NCBI GenBank assembly: GCA_050117315.1
Contig: JASFMY010000063.1
Coordinates: forward strand, 1 to 35,574
Source of the DNA: JANQIV01 sp050117315
GTDB lineage: Bacteria; Bacteroidota; Ignavibacteria; Ignavibacteriales; Melioribacteraceae
Length of the DNA stretch: 35,574 nucleotides
Direction: 5' to 3'
In this document: in pieces, positions 16,123 through 23,842 of the stretch
How the letters are laid out: the number at the start of each line of letters is the position of its first letter
How positions within the stretch are numbered: position 1 is the stretch's first letter
The notes under the pieces: generated by a model
Database searches by the model: none
The model's input: the letters and a program-made list of their open reading frames with translations, nothing else
Told to the model about the DNA's origin: nothing
Position numbers and translations under genes: made by a program

Positions 16123-16995
16123 TTATTCCGGAATAGAATTTTTTATACTGTCTATAATTGAGGTACTTATCCAGTATATTAACCCCGTGTTTGTATTAAA
16201 ATTTAGTTTTGTAAAAAACATATACTTTCCATCGGGACTAACCGTAGGACACAAAATTACATCGGCTCCTGAATTAATTTTTCTACCCAAGTTTTTCGGA
16301 TCACTCCAATCACCATTCTCGTTTTTAAAAGTAATCCAGATATCATTTTGTGTATAGCTTCCTTCCCTCGGTGAATTAAATAATATGTAACTTTCATCCG
16401 GTGCAACCCAGGCATGTAATGCACCTCCCTTATTTACCGGTAAACCAATATCTACAGCTTCCTTAAATATTCTGTTCTCATACTCTGAATACATAATTTT
16501 TCCAGTTGACCAGTTACCATCACGTGAGAAATAAAGATCTCCGTTTTTTACAATACTTGGATAATACTCAATTAGACTGTCGGAATTTACATTTGTACTT
16601 AATTTAACCGGATCATTCCACCCGGTTGAATTCTTTTCAACGTAATAAATATCGCCATCAGTGTAGTAATAAATTTTCTTTCCATCAGGTGATAATGAAA
16701 TTTCCTTTCCATAAAAGAAAGATTCCTTGGGCCCTATCCATTTACCGTTTTCTTTTGTAAGAATATAAGAAGTGCGATCGGGATATCTTGAAAATATGAT
16801 CATATTTCCGTCCGGCGAAAAAACCAGTGCATGACTATTTTTGTTTTCTACCGATACAATACCGGGAGCAAAAACCACAGGGTTATCTCCCGGTGGTGTT
16901 TCTCCCAAATAATCGTATACTGTTTGAGAATAAATAAGTACTGAGAAAATATACCCGATTAAAATAAAAATTGTTAGCCGTAAAATGCACCTCAT
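16123..16995 (-). CDS. Secreted PD40 beta-propeller protein without sorting domain
   Basis: This protein of 290 residues begins with a signal peptide (LTIFILIGYIFSVLIYSQ). It has about five PD40/TolB-like blades marked by FSPDGNMIIFSR, LSPDGKKIYYYT, VAPDESYILFNSP and VSPDGKYMFFT. It starts with YDYLGETPPGDNPVVFAPGI, the same opening that marks the second half of the three SBBP paralogs upstream (DYFGQTPPGxSAIVFAPGI). It ends at IYWISTSIIDSIKNSIPE, just where those paralogs continue into a linker and T9SS domain. It is therefore a free-standing version of their PD40 module, probably periplasmic. It is the last gene of the five-gene cluster, 30 bases behind the FG-GAP gene. The Shine-Dalgarno GAGGA precedes the start. 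Confidence 0.87.
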   Translation of the reverse strand: MRCILRLTIFILIGYIFSVLIYSQTVYDYLGETPPGDNPVVFAPGIVSVENKNSHALVFSPDGNMIIFSRYPDRTSYILTKENGKWIGPKESFFYGKEISLSPDGKKIYYYTDGDIYYVEKNSTGWNDPVKLSTNVNSDSLIEYYPSIVKNGDLYFSRDGNWSTGKIMYSEYENRIFKEAVDIGLPVNKGGALHAWVAPDESYILFNSPREGSYTQNDIWITFKNENGDWSDPKNLGRKINSGADVILCPTVSPDGKYMFFTKLNFNTNTGLIYWISTSIIDSIKNSIPE

Positions 16996-17025
16996 CTCAA
17001 ATCCTCATTACTTACAAATTGTATG

Positions 17026-18450
17026 TTATCTAAGCAGAATCATTTTTTTATTCATCGTCTTTGAGCCGGTTGTTAAATTATAAAAGTAAATACCGGTACT
17101 TACAGGCTCATTTTCACTATCCGTTGCATTCCAAACAACTGAGTACTCACCTGCATTCTGAAAAGAATTAACAAGTGTTTTAATTTTCTGTCCAAGTATA
17201 TTATAGATGGATACTTGTACTGGTGATGGTTTGTCGATAGAATATTCAATATTAGTTGAAGGATTAAACGGGTTGGGATAATTTTGATTTAGTTGAAAAG
17301 TTTCTCTTTCTATTTTGCCTGTTTTAATTCCGGTTGTTGAATTGGTTGTATTAGTATAAAACCCAGTGTGTTCTTCGCCTGTATTTATATTTACATTTGC
17401 GCAAATCGCATCTACATCACCGTCGTTGTCGAGATCACCCAATGCTAATGCAACGGAGTTGCTGTTGCCAAGTTTTAAACCTGAATCGGAAAAATTGCCG
17501 GAACCGTCATTTAACCAGACAGTATTCGGCTGACCGTTATCAGTGGGCATTCCGTTTGCAACAAAAATATCTAGGTCACCATCGTTGTCTAAGTCCTTAA
17601 TGTTAGCGTCGGATGAATTATAACCGTAGTTTAATTGTTGTCCGCTGTCGGTAAAATTACCTTTACCGTCATTAAATAGAATCTTACATCCGTTATTTCC
17701 ACCAGTAATTGAATATCCTTTTCCCATAAACAAATCAAGATCGCCATCACTGTCAAAATCTGCGGGAATTAATGTCCTTGTTTGGAAGTTTACACTCTGC
17801 AATTCAGTCTTGGTATAATTCCCGTTACCGTCCCCGAGCCAAATTATATCATTTATATTGTCGTTCATTGAAGGAGGCGGTGTATGAGGGAATGCCATAA
17901 CTATATCGGTAAAGCCGTCGTTGTTTATATCACAGCTTTCGTATTTACATTGCGACCATCCTCCGAAACTTCTTCCGTTATTTGTAAAATTTCCGTCCCC
18001 GTCGTTAAACCAAATCTCATCTGAATCTGAGGTACATGTAATTGCATCTAAATCATCATCATTATCGAGGTCTAATAGCCGGGTGCTATAAACATTTTCG
18101 CCAAATGTTTGATCTTGTCTTACGAAGTTACCGTTTCTATCATTAAAAAATATTTCCTTACCGCAAACAGCATCAACATAATTGTCGCTATTGAAATCAC
18201 TAAATGATGTTGGATTTGATCCGAATGATAATTCGCTAGCGGTAAATATTCCATTTCCGTTGTTTGTCCAAATTTGTCCGTCAATACAAACATCAAGATC
18301 ATTATCCCCGTCAATATCCTGCAAAGAAACTGACCACGCAGAAGTTTCGCCTAACTGTTGTCCGCTATCGATAAATAATGATTGAGTATAAATACTTGTA
18401 TAGGAAATAGTTAGTAAAAATAGACTAATAGGTAATTTTAAATTTTTCAT
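17026..18450 (-). CDS. FG-GAP/VCBS-repeat propeller with T9SS sorting domain
   Basis: The product has 474 residues. After a signal peptide (LPISLFLLTISYTSIYTQS) come seven repeats with a calcium-binding-like DxDxDxxxD loop (DIDGDNDLDVCID, DLDNDDDLDAITC, DINNDGFTDIVMA, DFDSDGDLDLFMG, DLDNDGDLDIFVA, DLDNDGDVDAICA). Each is followed by a WxNDGxGNFT strand, as in a seven-bladed integrin-like propeller. The C-terminus is a complete T9SS type A domain (NQNYPNPFNPSTNIEYSI ... TMNKKMILLR). The start at 18450 has AGGAG 7 bases before it; an in-frame ATG at 18471 places that ribosome site inside the gene and is less likely. It is probably a surface adhesion or scaffold protein. Confidence 0.9.
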   Translation of the reverse strand: MKNLKLPISLFLLTISYTSIYTQSLFIDSGQQLGETSAWSVSLQDIDGDNDLDVCIDGQIWTNNGNGIFTASELSFGSNPTSFSDFNSDNYVDAVCGKEIFFNDRNGNFVRQDQTFGENVYSTRLLDLDNDDDLDAITCTSDSDEIWFNDGDGNFTNNGRSFGGWSQCKYESCDINNDGFTDIVMAFPHTPPPSMNDNINDIIWLGDGNGNYTKTELQSVNFQTRTLIPADFDSDGDLDLFMGKGYSITGGNNGCKILFNDGKGNFTDSGQQLNYGYNSSDANIKDLDNDGDLDIFVANGMPTDNGQPNTVWLNDGSGNFSDSGLKLGNSNSVALALGDLDNDGDVDAICANVNINTGEEHTGFYTNTTNSTTGIKTGKIERETFQLNQNYPNPFNPSTNIEYSIDKPSPVQVSIYNILGQKIKTLVNSFQNAGEYSVVWNATDSENEPVSTGIYFYNLTTGSKTMNKKMILLR

Positions 18451-18495
18451 ATTAACTCCTATGAAAATCATTAATGAACAGTTTTTTTATAAAGG

Positions 18496-21144
18496 TTACA
18501 TAACTAAAACCATTTTTTTTGTAATATTTACTTTGTCTGTAGATAGTAAGCAAAAATATACACCTGAACTAACTGCATTATTTGATTCATCAGTGGCATC
18601 CCAAACAATTGAATATTCACCCGCATTTTGAAATGAATTAACAAGTGTTTTTACTTTTTGCCCAAGTATGTTGTAGATTCTTAATTTTACGCTGCTGCTT
18701 GTAGGTATACGATAGCTAATTATTGTTGATGGATTAAAAGGATTAGGATAGTTTTGATTTAACTTAATGCCTTTATCCAAACTTTTTTGGTCTTTATCTT
18801 GAATACCTGTAACAACAGATTTTAATGAATCGATTATTACTGTGGATACCCAGTAAATGTCTATTGGATTTCCGGAATGCGCATGATTACAATAGAATAA
18901 ATATTTCCCATCTGGAGAGAGTGAAGGAGAGGTCTGATTATAACCGGCAATATTAATCCCGGCACCGGTCACTTCCATATTTACAGGTTCAGTCCATCCG
19001 TTATCTCCATTATCAAAACTTATGTAAAGATCCTGACCACTAACTCCACCGAGACGAGCAGAACTAAAAATAATATACGATCCATCCGGTGATATACATG
19101 GGGATACATCCATTTGAGAAGAATTTACTGTTGGACCAAGATTCTCAACCTGATATGATTGATCGGACAAACGATTAATTTGCCAGACGTCCCAGTCGCC
19201 ATTATTTCTGTTTGATTGAATATACCCCACACCTTCTGTAGTTTCAGAGTAGCTCCAGTCTTTTGAATCCGAATTGACCGGAGAGGGGAGTTGTTTGGGT
19301 TGACTCCATCCATCATCAGTACGCTCAACATAACATATGTTCCCATCGGACCAATCGCTGCTGATTCTTGTAAAATATAACTTTTTACCGTCCGATGAGA
19401 AAAAGGGGAGAATGTTTATACTATCTTTTGAGAACGGGGCGATTTGCTGCTTGCTCCATACATTATTTTCGAGTTTAGTATAATAAATGCCGATACCATC
19501 ATGTCCATCGGAATATAGATAACATTCATCTCCGGTTGGAGAAAAAGTAATTTGAAGTTCAGAGCGATCATCTCGAGAAATAATTCCCGGTGCAAAAATG
19601 ATTGCCGAATCACACGGGGGAGTCTGCCCAAAGTAATCACCGGTAATTTCGTTTTTATTCGATATCTTAATAAGAAAAATATCGCTTTTCCCGTTGAATG
19701 TATTGTCATAACAATTATCGGTGACCGGAAAATCAGATGAATAAGTTGTGCCGGTTATAATAATATCGCTTTTACCGTATGTTAAAAGTGAAGGGAGTTT
19801 ATCGTCTCTTTTACCACCGATGTATGTTGAGTATTTAATAGTGTTTAACGTGCTATCGAGAATAGTAAAAATAATATCCGTCTTACCGTTGTTGGATTTT
19901 GAAAACGCATTTTCAGTAACAGGAAAGTCTGTGCCGTCTGTACATCCAGCTAGATATATATCACCGTTTTTATTTATATCGATTTCAGCATTGCTTTCCA
20001 TTTCATTTTCGTTAGACCCAAACAAAGATGAATAAAGAATATTTTTACCATCGGAACTAAGCTTTGTTATTACAAAATCTTTTGTTCCTTTACGCAACGA
20101 TTGAAAAGCATCTTGTGTTAATGGATAATTGTCTGATTCGGTGCTGCCGAACAGGATAACATTTTTGTTTTTATCAATTACGATTCTTGGGTACGATTCA
20201 TCTCCACTCCCGCCTAAATAAGTAGAATAAACTATATTATCCAAATCAGGTGATATTTTAGTAATGAAAAAGTCACCTTTGTATGTTTTTACTCCGCCAT
20301 TGTATCCGGTATCATAAGCATTATTCGTAACGGGAAAAGTTGTATCGGAAGTGGAACCGGCAACGTAGATATACCCGTCGGTATCTGTTACCGATGAGAG
20401 TGTGGAGGCAAATCCCAATTGAATTGATGAAAGAAGAGAATCTCCGGTTGAATTAAAAAGCAGAACACACGCGTAAGAAGCATCGGAATCGTTTACGCTG
20501 TTTGAGTCCTGAACAATTCCAAGGTCATCGGGTTTAACTAACTGTGTTACAATTATAATGTTGTTATCATTATTAACGAAAATGTTGAAGGCGCCCTCAT
20601 TTCCACTCGTCCCAAGATATGAAGAGGTTGTTAGTTTGTTTTCGTTAAAAACTGTTAAGTAAGCATCCGCATGTCTGAAATCAGGACCGTTAAAAGTTTT
20701 ATCGTAGGCATTTTCAGTAACAGGAAAATCTGTTGAGCCAAGATTACCGGTCAGATACATGTCATTTCCATCTACAAAAACTTGAGTTACAAATTCTGGT
20801 CCGCTGCCGCCAAAGTAAGATACGTATTCAGGACGATTGTTTTTGATACTGAACTTTACGATAGCTATATCTTCCATGCCCCATTTATTGCCGCCGTTAA
20901 AAGTTTTATCGTAGGCATTTTCGGTAACAGGGAAGTCTTCTGAATCTGTATCAATAGCAAGACAGAGATTGCTGCTATCATCAATCGCCATATTATCAAG
21001 CCACCATGTTGCATCGTTTCCACTACCGCCAAGAAAAGTTGAGTAAGCAAGTTCGATTTTAGTTAGTTGTTCATCAGTTTGGGAATATAGGAAAGGACTA
21101 ATTACCATTATAATGGAAGTGTAAAGAGTAAGTAACTTTTTCAT
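18496..21144 (-). CDS. SBBP + PD40 double-propeller surface protein (paralog 3)
   Basis: The product has 882 residues. A signal peptide (residues 1-21, ending PFLYSQ) precedes about six SBBP repeats at residues 30-500 (YSTFLGGSGND; SEDFPVTENAYDKTFNGG). GDYFGQTPPCDSAIIFAPGI at about 502 opens a PD40 propeller to about 790 (FSPTGDECYLYS, FSSDGKKLYFTR, ISPDGSYIIFSS, LSPDGKYLFYCN). A full T9SS domain follows at 796-882 (NQNYPNPFNPSTIISYRI), ending KKMVLVM. No enzyme motif is seen. It lies 31 bases behind the paralog at 21176-23812 and 45 bases before the FG-GAP gene's start. The Shine-Dalgarno AAGGA is followed by a spacer nearly identical to that of the neighbouring paralog. It should be displayed on the cell surface. 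Confidence 0.9.
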   Translation of the reverse strand: MKKLLTLYTSIIMVISPFLYSQTDEQLTKIELAYSTFLGGSGNDATWWLDNMAIDDSSNLCLAIDTDSEDFPVTENAYDKTFNGGNKWGMEDIAIVKFSIKNNRPEYVSYFGGSGPEFVTQVFVDGNDMYLTGNLGSTDFPVTENAYDKTFNGPDFRHADAYLTVFNENKLTTSSYLGTSGNEGAFNIFVNNDNNIIIVTQLVKPDDLGIVQDSNSVNDSDASYACVLLFNSTGDSLLSSIQLGFASTLSSVTDTDGYIYVAGSTSDTTFPVTNNAYDTGYNGGVKTYKGDFFITKISPDLDNIVYSTYLGGSGDESYPRIVIDKNKNVILFGSTESDNYPLTQDAFQSLRKGTKDFVITKLSSDGKNILYSSLFGSNENEMESNAEIDINKNGDIYLAGCTDGTDFPVTENAFSKSNNGKTDIIFTILDSTLNTIKYSTYIGGKRDDKLPSLLTYGKSDIIITGTTYSSDFPVTDNCYDNTFNGKSDIFLIKISNKNEITGDYFGQTPPCDSAIIFAPGIISRDDRSELQITFSPTGDECYLYSDGHDGIGIYYTKLENNVWSKQQIAPFSKDSINILPFFSSDGKKLYFTRISSDWSDGNICYVERTDDGWSQPKQLPSPVNSDSKDWSYSETTEGVGYIQSNRNNGDWDVWQINRLSDQSYQVENLGPTVNSSQMDVSPCISPDGSYIIFSSARLGGVSGQDLYISFDNGDNGWTEPVNMEVTGAGINIAGYNQTSPSLSPDGKYLFYCNHAHSGNPIDIYWVSTVIIDSLKSVVTGIQDKDQKSLDKGIKLNQNYPNPFNPSTIISYRIPTSSSVKLRIYNILGQKVKTLVNSFQNAGEYSIVWDATDESNNAVSSGVYFCLLSTDKVNITKKMVLVM

Positions 21145-21175
21145 TATTATTCCTTAATCTTTGTGAATAAATATT

Positions 21176-23812
21176 TTATCGGAGAAGAATCATTTTTTTG
21201 TGGAGAGTTTTATTATTTGTAAAAAGAGAATAAAAGTATACGCCGGAACAAAGTGAATTGTTGGAATTATCGGTTCCGTTCCAAATAACAGAGTATTTAC
21301 CTGTTGTTTGATAGTTGTTTACAAGTGTTTTAACATGTTGACCAAGCGAATCGAAGATTTCTAATTTTACCTCGCCGGGTTCTTTTATTGAGTAACATAT
21401 TTTTGTAGATGGATTAAAGGGATTTGGATAGTTTTGTTCTAATCTTATATTATTTGGCAATTTAACTCTATTTCCGGTTTCAATGCCGGTTATTGTTTGT
21501 ATAAAATTCGTACTTACCCAATAAGGAACATTGTTATTCCCAAGAAAGAAAAGATATTTTCCGTCAGGAGAAATTTTAGCAAAACTTTTTGATCTCATTG
21601 AATTTATTTTCGAATCGAGTTTTATCGGAGTTGGATTATCCTTCTTGGGATTGAAAATAATATAAAGATCGTCGGTATATTCGTCTGAAGAATTCTGAGT
21701 ATAATCAGATTGAATTATAAAATAACTTTCGTCAGGAGCTATGCATCCGAGTACGCCCATATTCGAAGGATATTCAGGTAATGCTTGTTCAGCTAGAAAA
21801 TTATCTTCGTCCCATTCAGCAAAGTAAAGTTTATTGTCTCTTCCGAAATAAATGTTATTGTTTGCTGTAACTGATATCCATCCCTCGTTTTGTGACGTGT
21901 TAATGGGATTATCAAGATAAATAGGTTGACTCCACCCTGTGTCGGTTTTTTCTATATACCAGATATTATCATCAATTGGATTCTCATTTCCGGTACGAGG
22001 ACGATTGGAAGTAAAATAAACTCTTTTGCCGTCACCGCTGAAGCTTGGTAATTTATCGCTATATCTTCCGTCAGAGAATGAAACTTTTATTGGATCAAAC
22101 CATTGTCCGTTTTTTCTTTTTCTACAGTAGATAGATTGTGTTGTAGAACTAAAATCAGGAATAGTAGCCCAGAAAGCCTCATTTCCTGAAGGGGAGAAAG
22201 ATGGACTGCTATGAAGTATTGGCCAGTTACCATCTGATGGGTAAGCCATGAATTGAACTGGTAAATCTTGGGGAGGTATTTGTCCGAAATAGTCACCTTC
22301 TATTTCATATATATTGGATAGTTTAAATAGAACAATATCACTTTCACCGTTTTTATTTTCGGCGAACGCTCCTTGAGTTGTAGGGAAGTCTGAAGAATTA
22401 GTTGCACCAACGCAGATAATGTTTCCATCCTCATCTAAAGCAATTGCTGGATTCATTTCATTGGTACTTCCACCTATATAAGTTGAATATTGAATATCTG
22501 CTAAAGTACTGTCGAATACAGTAATAAATATATCTGTACCACCGTTATTTGTTGCACTAATTGCGTTTTGTGTTATAGGGTGATCATCAGCATCGGTTTT
22601 CCCGCAAATATAAATATCACCTTTTGTGGAACTGATAATATTCCCTACAAACTCACCGTTGGCGGTTTTCTGATTACCCCCGATAAATGAAGAATAGAAA
22701 AGATGTTTACCATCCTTACTTAATTTTGCAATAATTAATTCTGATGTTCCATCGAATGATTTATCAACAGCATTTTCAGAAATTAAAAAATCATTGGACT
22801 CTGTAGCACCGTAGATTATTATGTTTTTATTTTGATCCAAACAAATTTTAGGATAATACTCATCGTCGCTCCCACCCAAATACGTTGAAAAAATAATTTC
22901 ATCAAGTTGCGAAGATAATTTCATAACAAAAAAATCGCCTTTAGAAGATTTGTTACCTCCATTATAGTCTATATCATATGCATCGTTTGTTACGGGGAAT
23001 TCAGCGCTTGATGTTGAGCCGGCAATGTAGATATATCCTTCATCATCAATTACCGCAGTTATAGAGTAACAAGGTCCAAAGAGACTTGATATAAGAAGTG
23101 AATCTCCTTTAGGATTAAATTTGAATACGCAAAGATTCGGTAGATCATTTAACTTTTCATTAGAGAATTGATTTGTAAATTCAAATTCGTCCCATTCTTT
23201 AAGTTGTCCGACTATAATTATTTCATCATTATTGTTAATTAAAATATTACTGAAAAACTCGTTACCGCTTGTACCAATGTACGTAGAATAAGTTAACTCA
23301 TCAGAATCGAACCGTGAAAAGAAAATATCTGCATGTCTGAAGACAGGACCGTTAAAGTCAGGATCATAAGCATCGACTGATATGGGAAAATCAGATGAAC
23401 CGGTATTGCCTGCTAAAAATAAGCTGTTATTATGTAGTACTACCTGCGAAATAAATTCCGGTCCAGAACTGCCGCCGAAGTATGATGCATATACCAATTC
23501 ATTTTGTTCTATATTAAATTTAACCAGCATATTATCTTCTTCGCCCCATTCAGTATGTCCTCCGTTATATGATTTATCATAAGCATTATCCGTCACGGGA
23601 AAATCGGAGGAATATGTATCAACAGCAAAACAGACTATTCCGTAATCATCGAAAGAAAAATCGGTTAACCAATTATTTTCACCGTCATTTCCGGAGCCTC
23701 CTAAATAGGTCGAATAGATTAATTGCGGTCTAATTAATATAGTTTTGTTAGTTTGGGAAAAGAGAATAGTGCCCATTACAAGTATTATTAAAGGGATGAA
23801 TAACTTTTTCAT
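21176..23812 (-). CDS. SBBP + PD40 double-propeller surface protein (paralog 2)
   Basis: The product has 878 residues with the same build as its two neighbours: a signal peptide (MKKLFIPLIILVMGTILFSQ), then about six SBBP repeats (YSTYLGGSGND, SSDFPVTDNAYDKSYNGG). A PD40 propeller opens with EGDYFGQIPPQD (FSPSGNEAFWAT, FSGDGKRVYFTS, IAPDESYFIIQS, ISPDGKYLFFLG). A complete T9SS domain ends HKKMILLR. The PD40 opening has diverged (PVQFMAYPSDG instead of AIVFAPGI), so this copy may bind something different. Repeat 2 keeps the FNGPxFRHAD insertion shared with paralog 3, making these two the closest pair. It lies 30 bases behind the paralog at 23843. Confidence 0.9.
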   Translation of the reverse strand: MKKLFIPLIILVMGTILFSQTNKTILIRPQLIYSTYLGGSGNDGENNWLTDFSFDDYGIVCFAVDTYSSDFPVTDNAYDKSYNGGHTEWGEEDNMLVKFNIEQNELVYASYFGGSSGPEFISQVVLHNNSLFLAGNTGSSDFPISVDAYDPDFNGPVFRHADIFFSRFDSDELTYSTYIGTSGNEFFSNILINNNDEIIIVGQLKEWDEFEFTNQFSNEKLNDLPNLCVFKFNPKGDSLLISSLFGPCYSITAVIDDEGYIYIAGSTSSAEFPVTNDAYDIDYNGGNKSSKGDFFVMKLSSQLDEIIFSTYLGGSDDEYYPKICLDQNKNIIIYGATESNDFLISENAVDKSFDGTSELIIAKLSKDGKHLFYSSFIGGNQKTANGEFVGNIISSTKGDIYICGKTDADDHPITQNAISATNNGGTDIFITVFDSTLADIQYSTYIGGSTNEMNPAIALDEDGNIICVGATNSSDFPTTQGAFAENKNGESDIVLFKLSNIYEIEGDYFGQIPPQDLPVQFMAYPSDGNWPILHSSPSFSPSGNEAFWATIPDFSSTTQSIYCRKRKNGQWFDPIKVSFSDGRYSDKLPSFSGDGKRVYFTSNRPRTGNENPIDDNIWYIEKTDTGWSQPIYLDNPINTSQNEGWISVTANNNIYFGRDNKLYFAEWDEDNFLAEQALPEYPSNMGVLGCIAPDESYFIIQSDYTQNSSDEYTDDLYIIFNPKKDNPTPIKLDSKINSMRSKSFAKISPDGKYLFFLGNNNVPYWVSTNFIQTITGIETGNRVKLPNNIRLEQNYPNPFNPSTKICYSIKEPGEVKLEIFDSLGQHVKTLVNNYQTTGKYSVIWNGTDNSNNSLCSGVYFYSLFTNNKTLHKKMILLR

Positions 23813-23842
23813 AATTATTCCTTAATCTTTATGAATAAATTT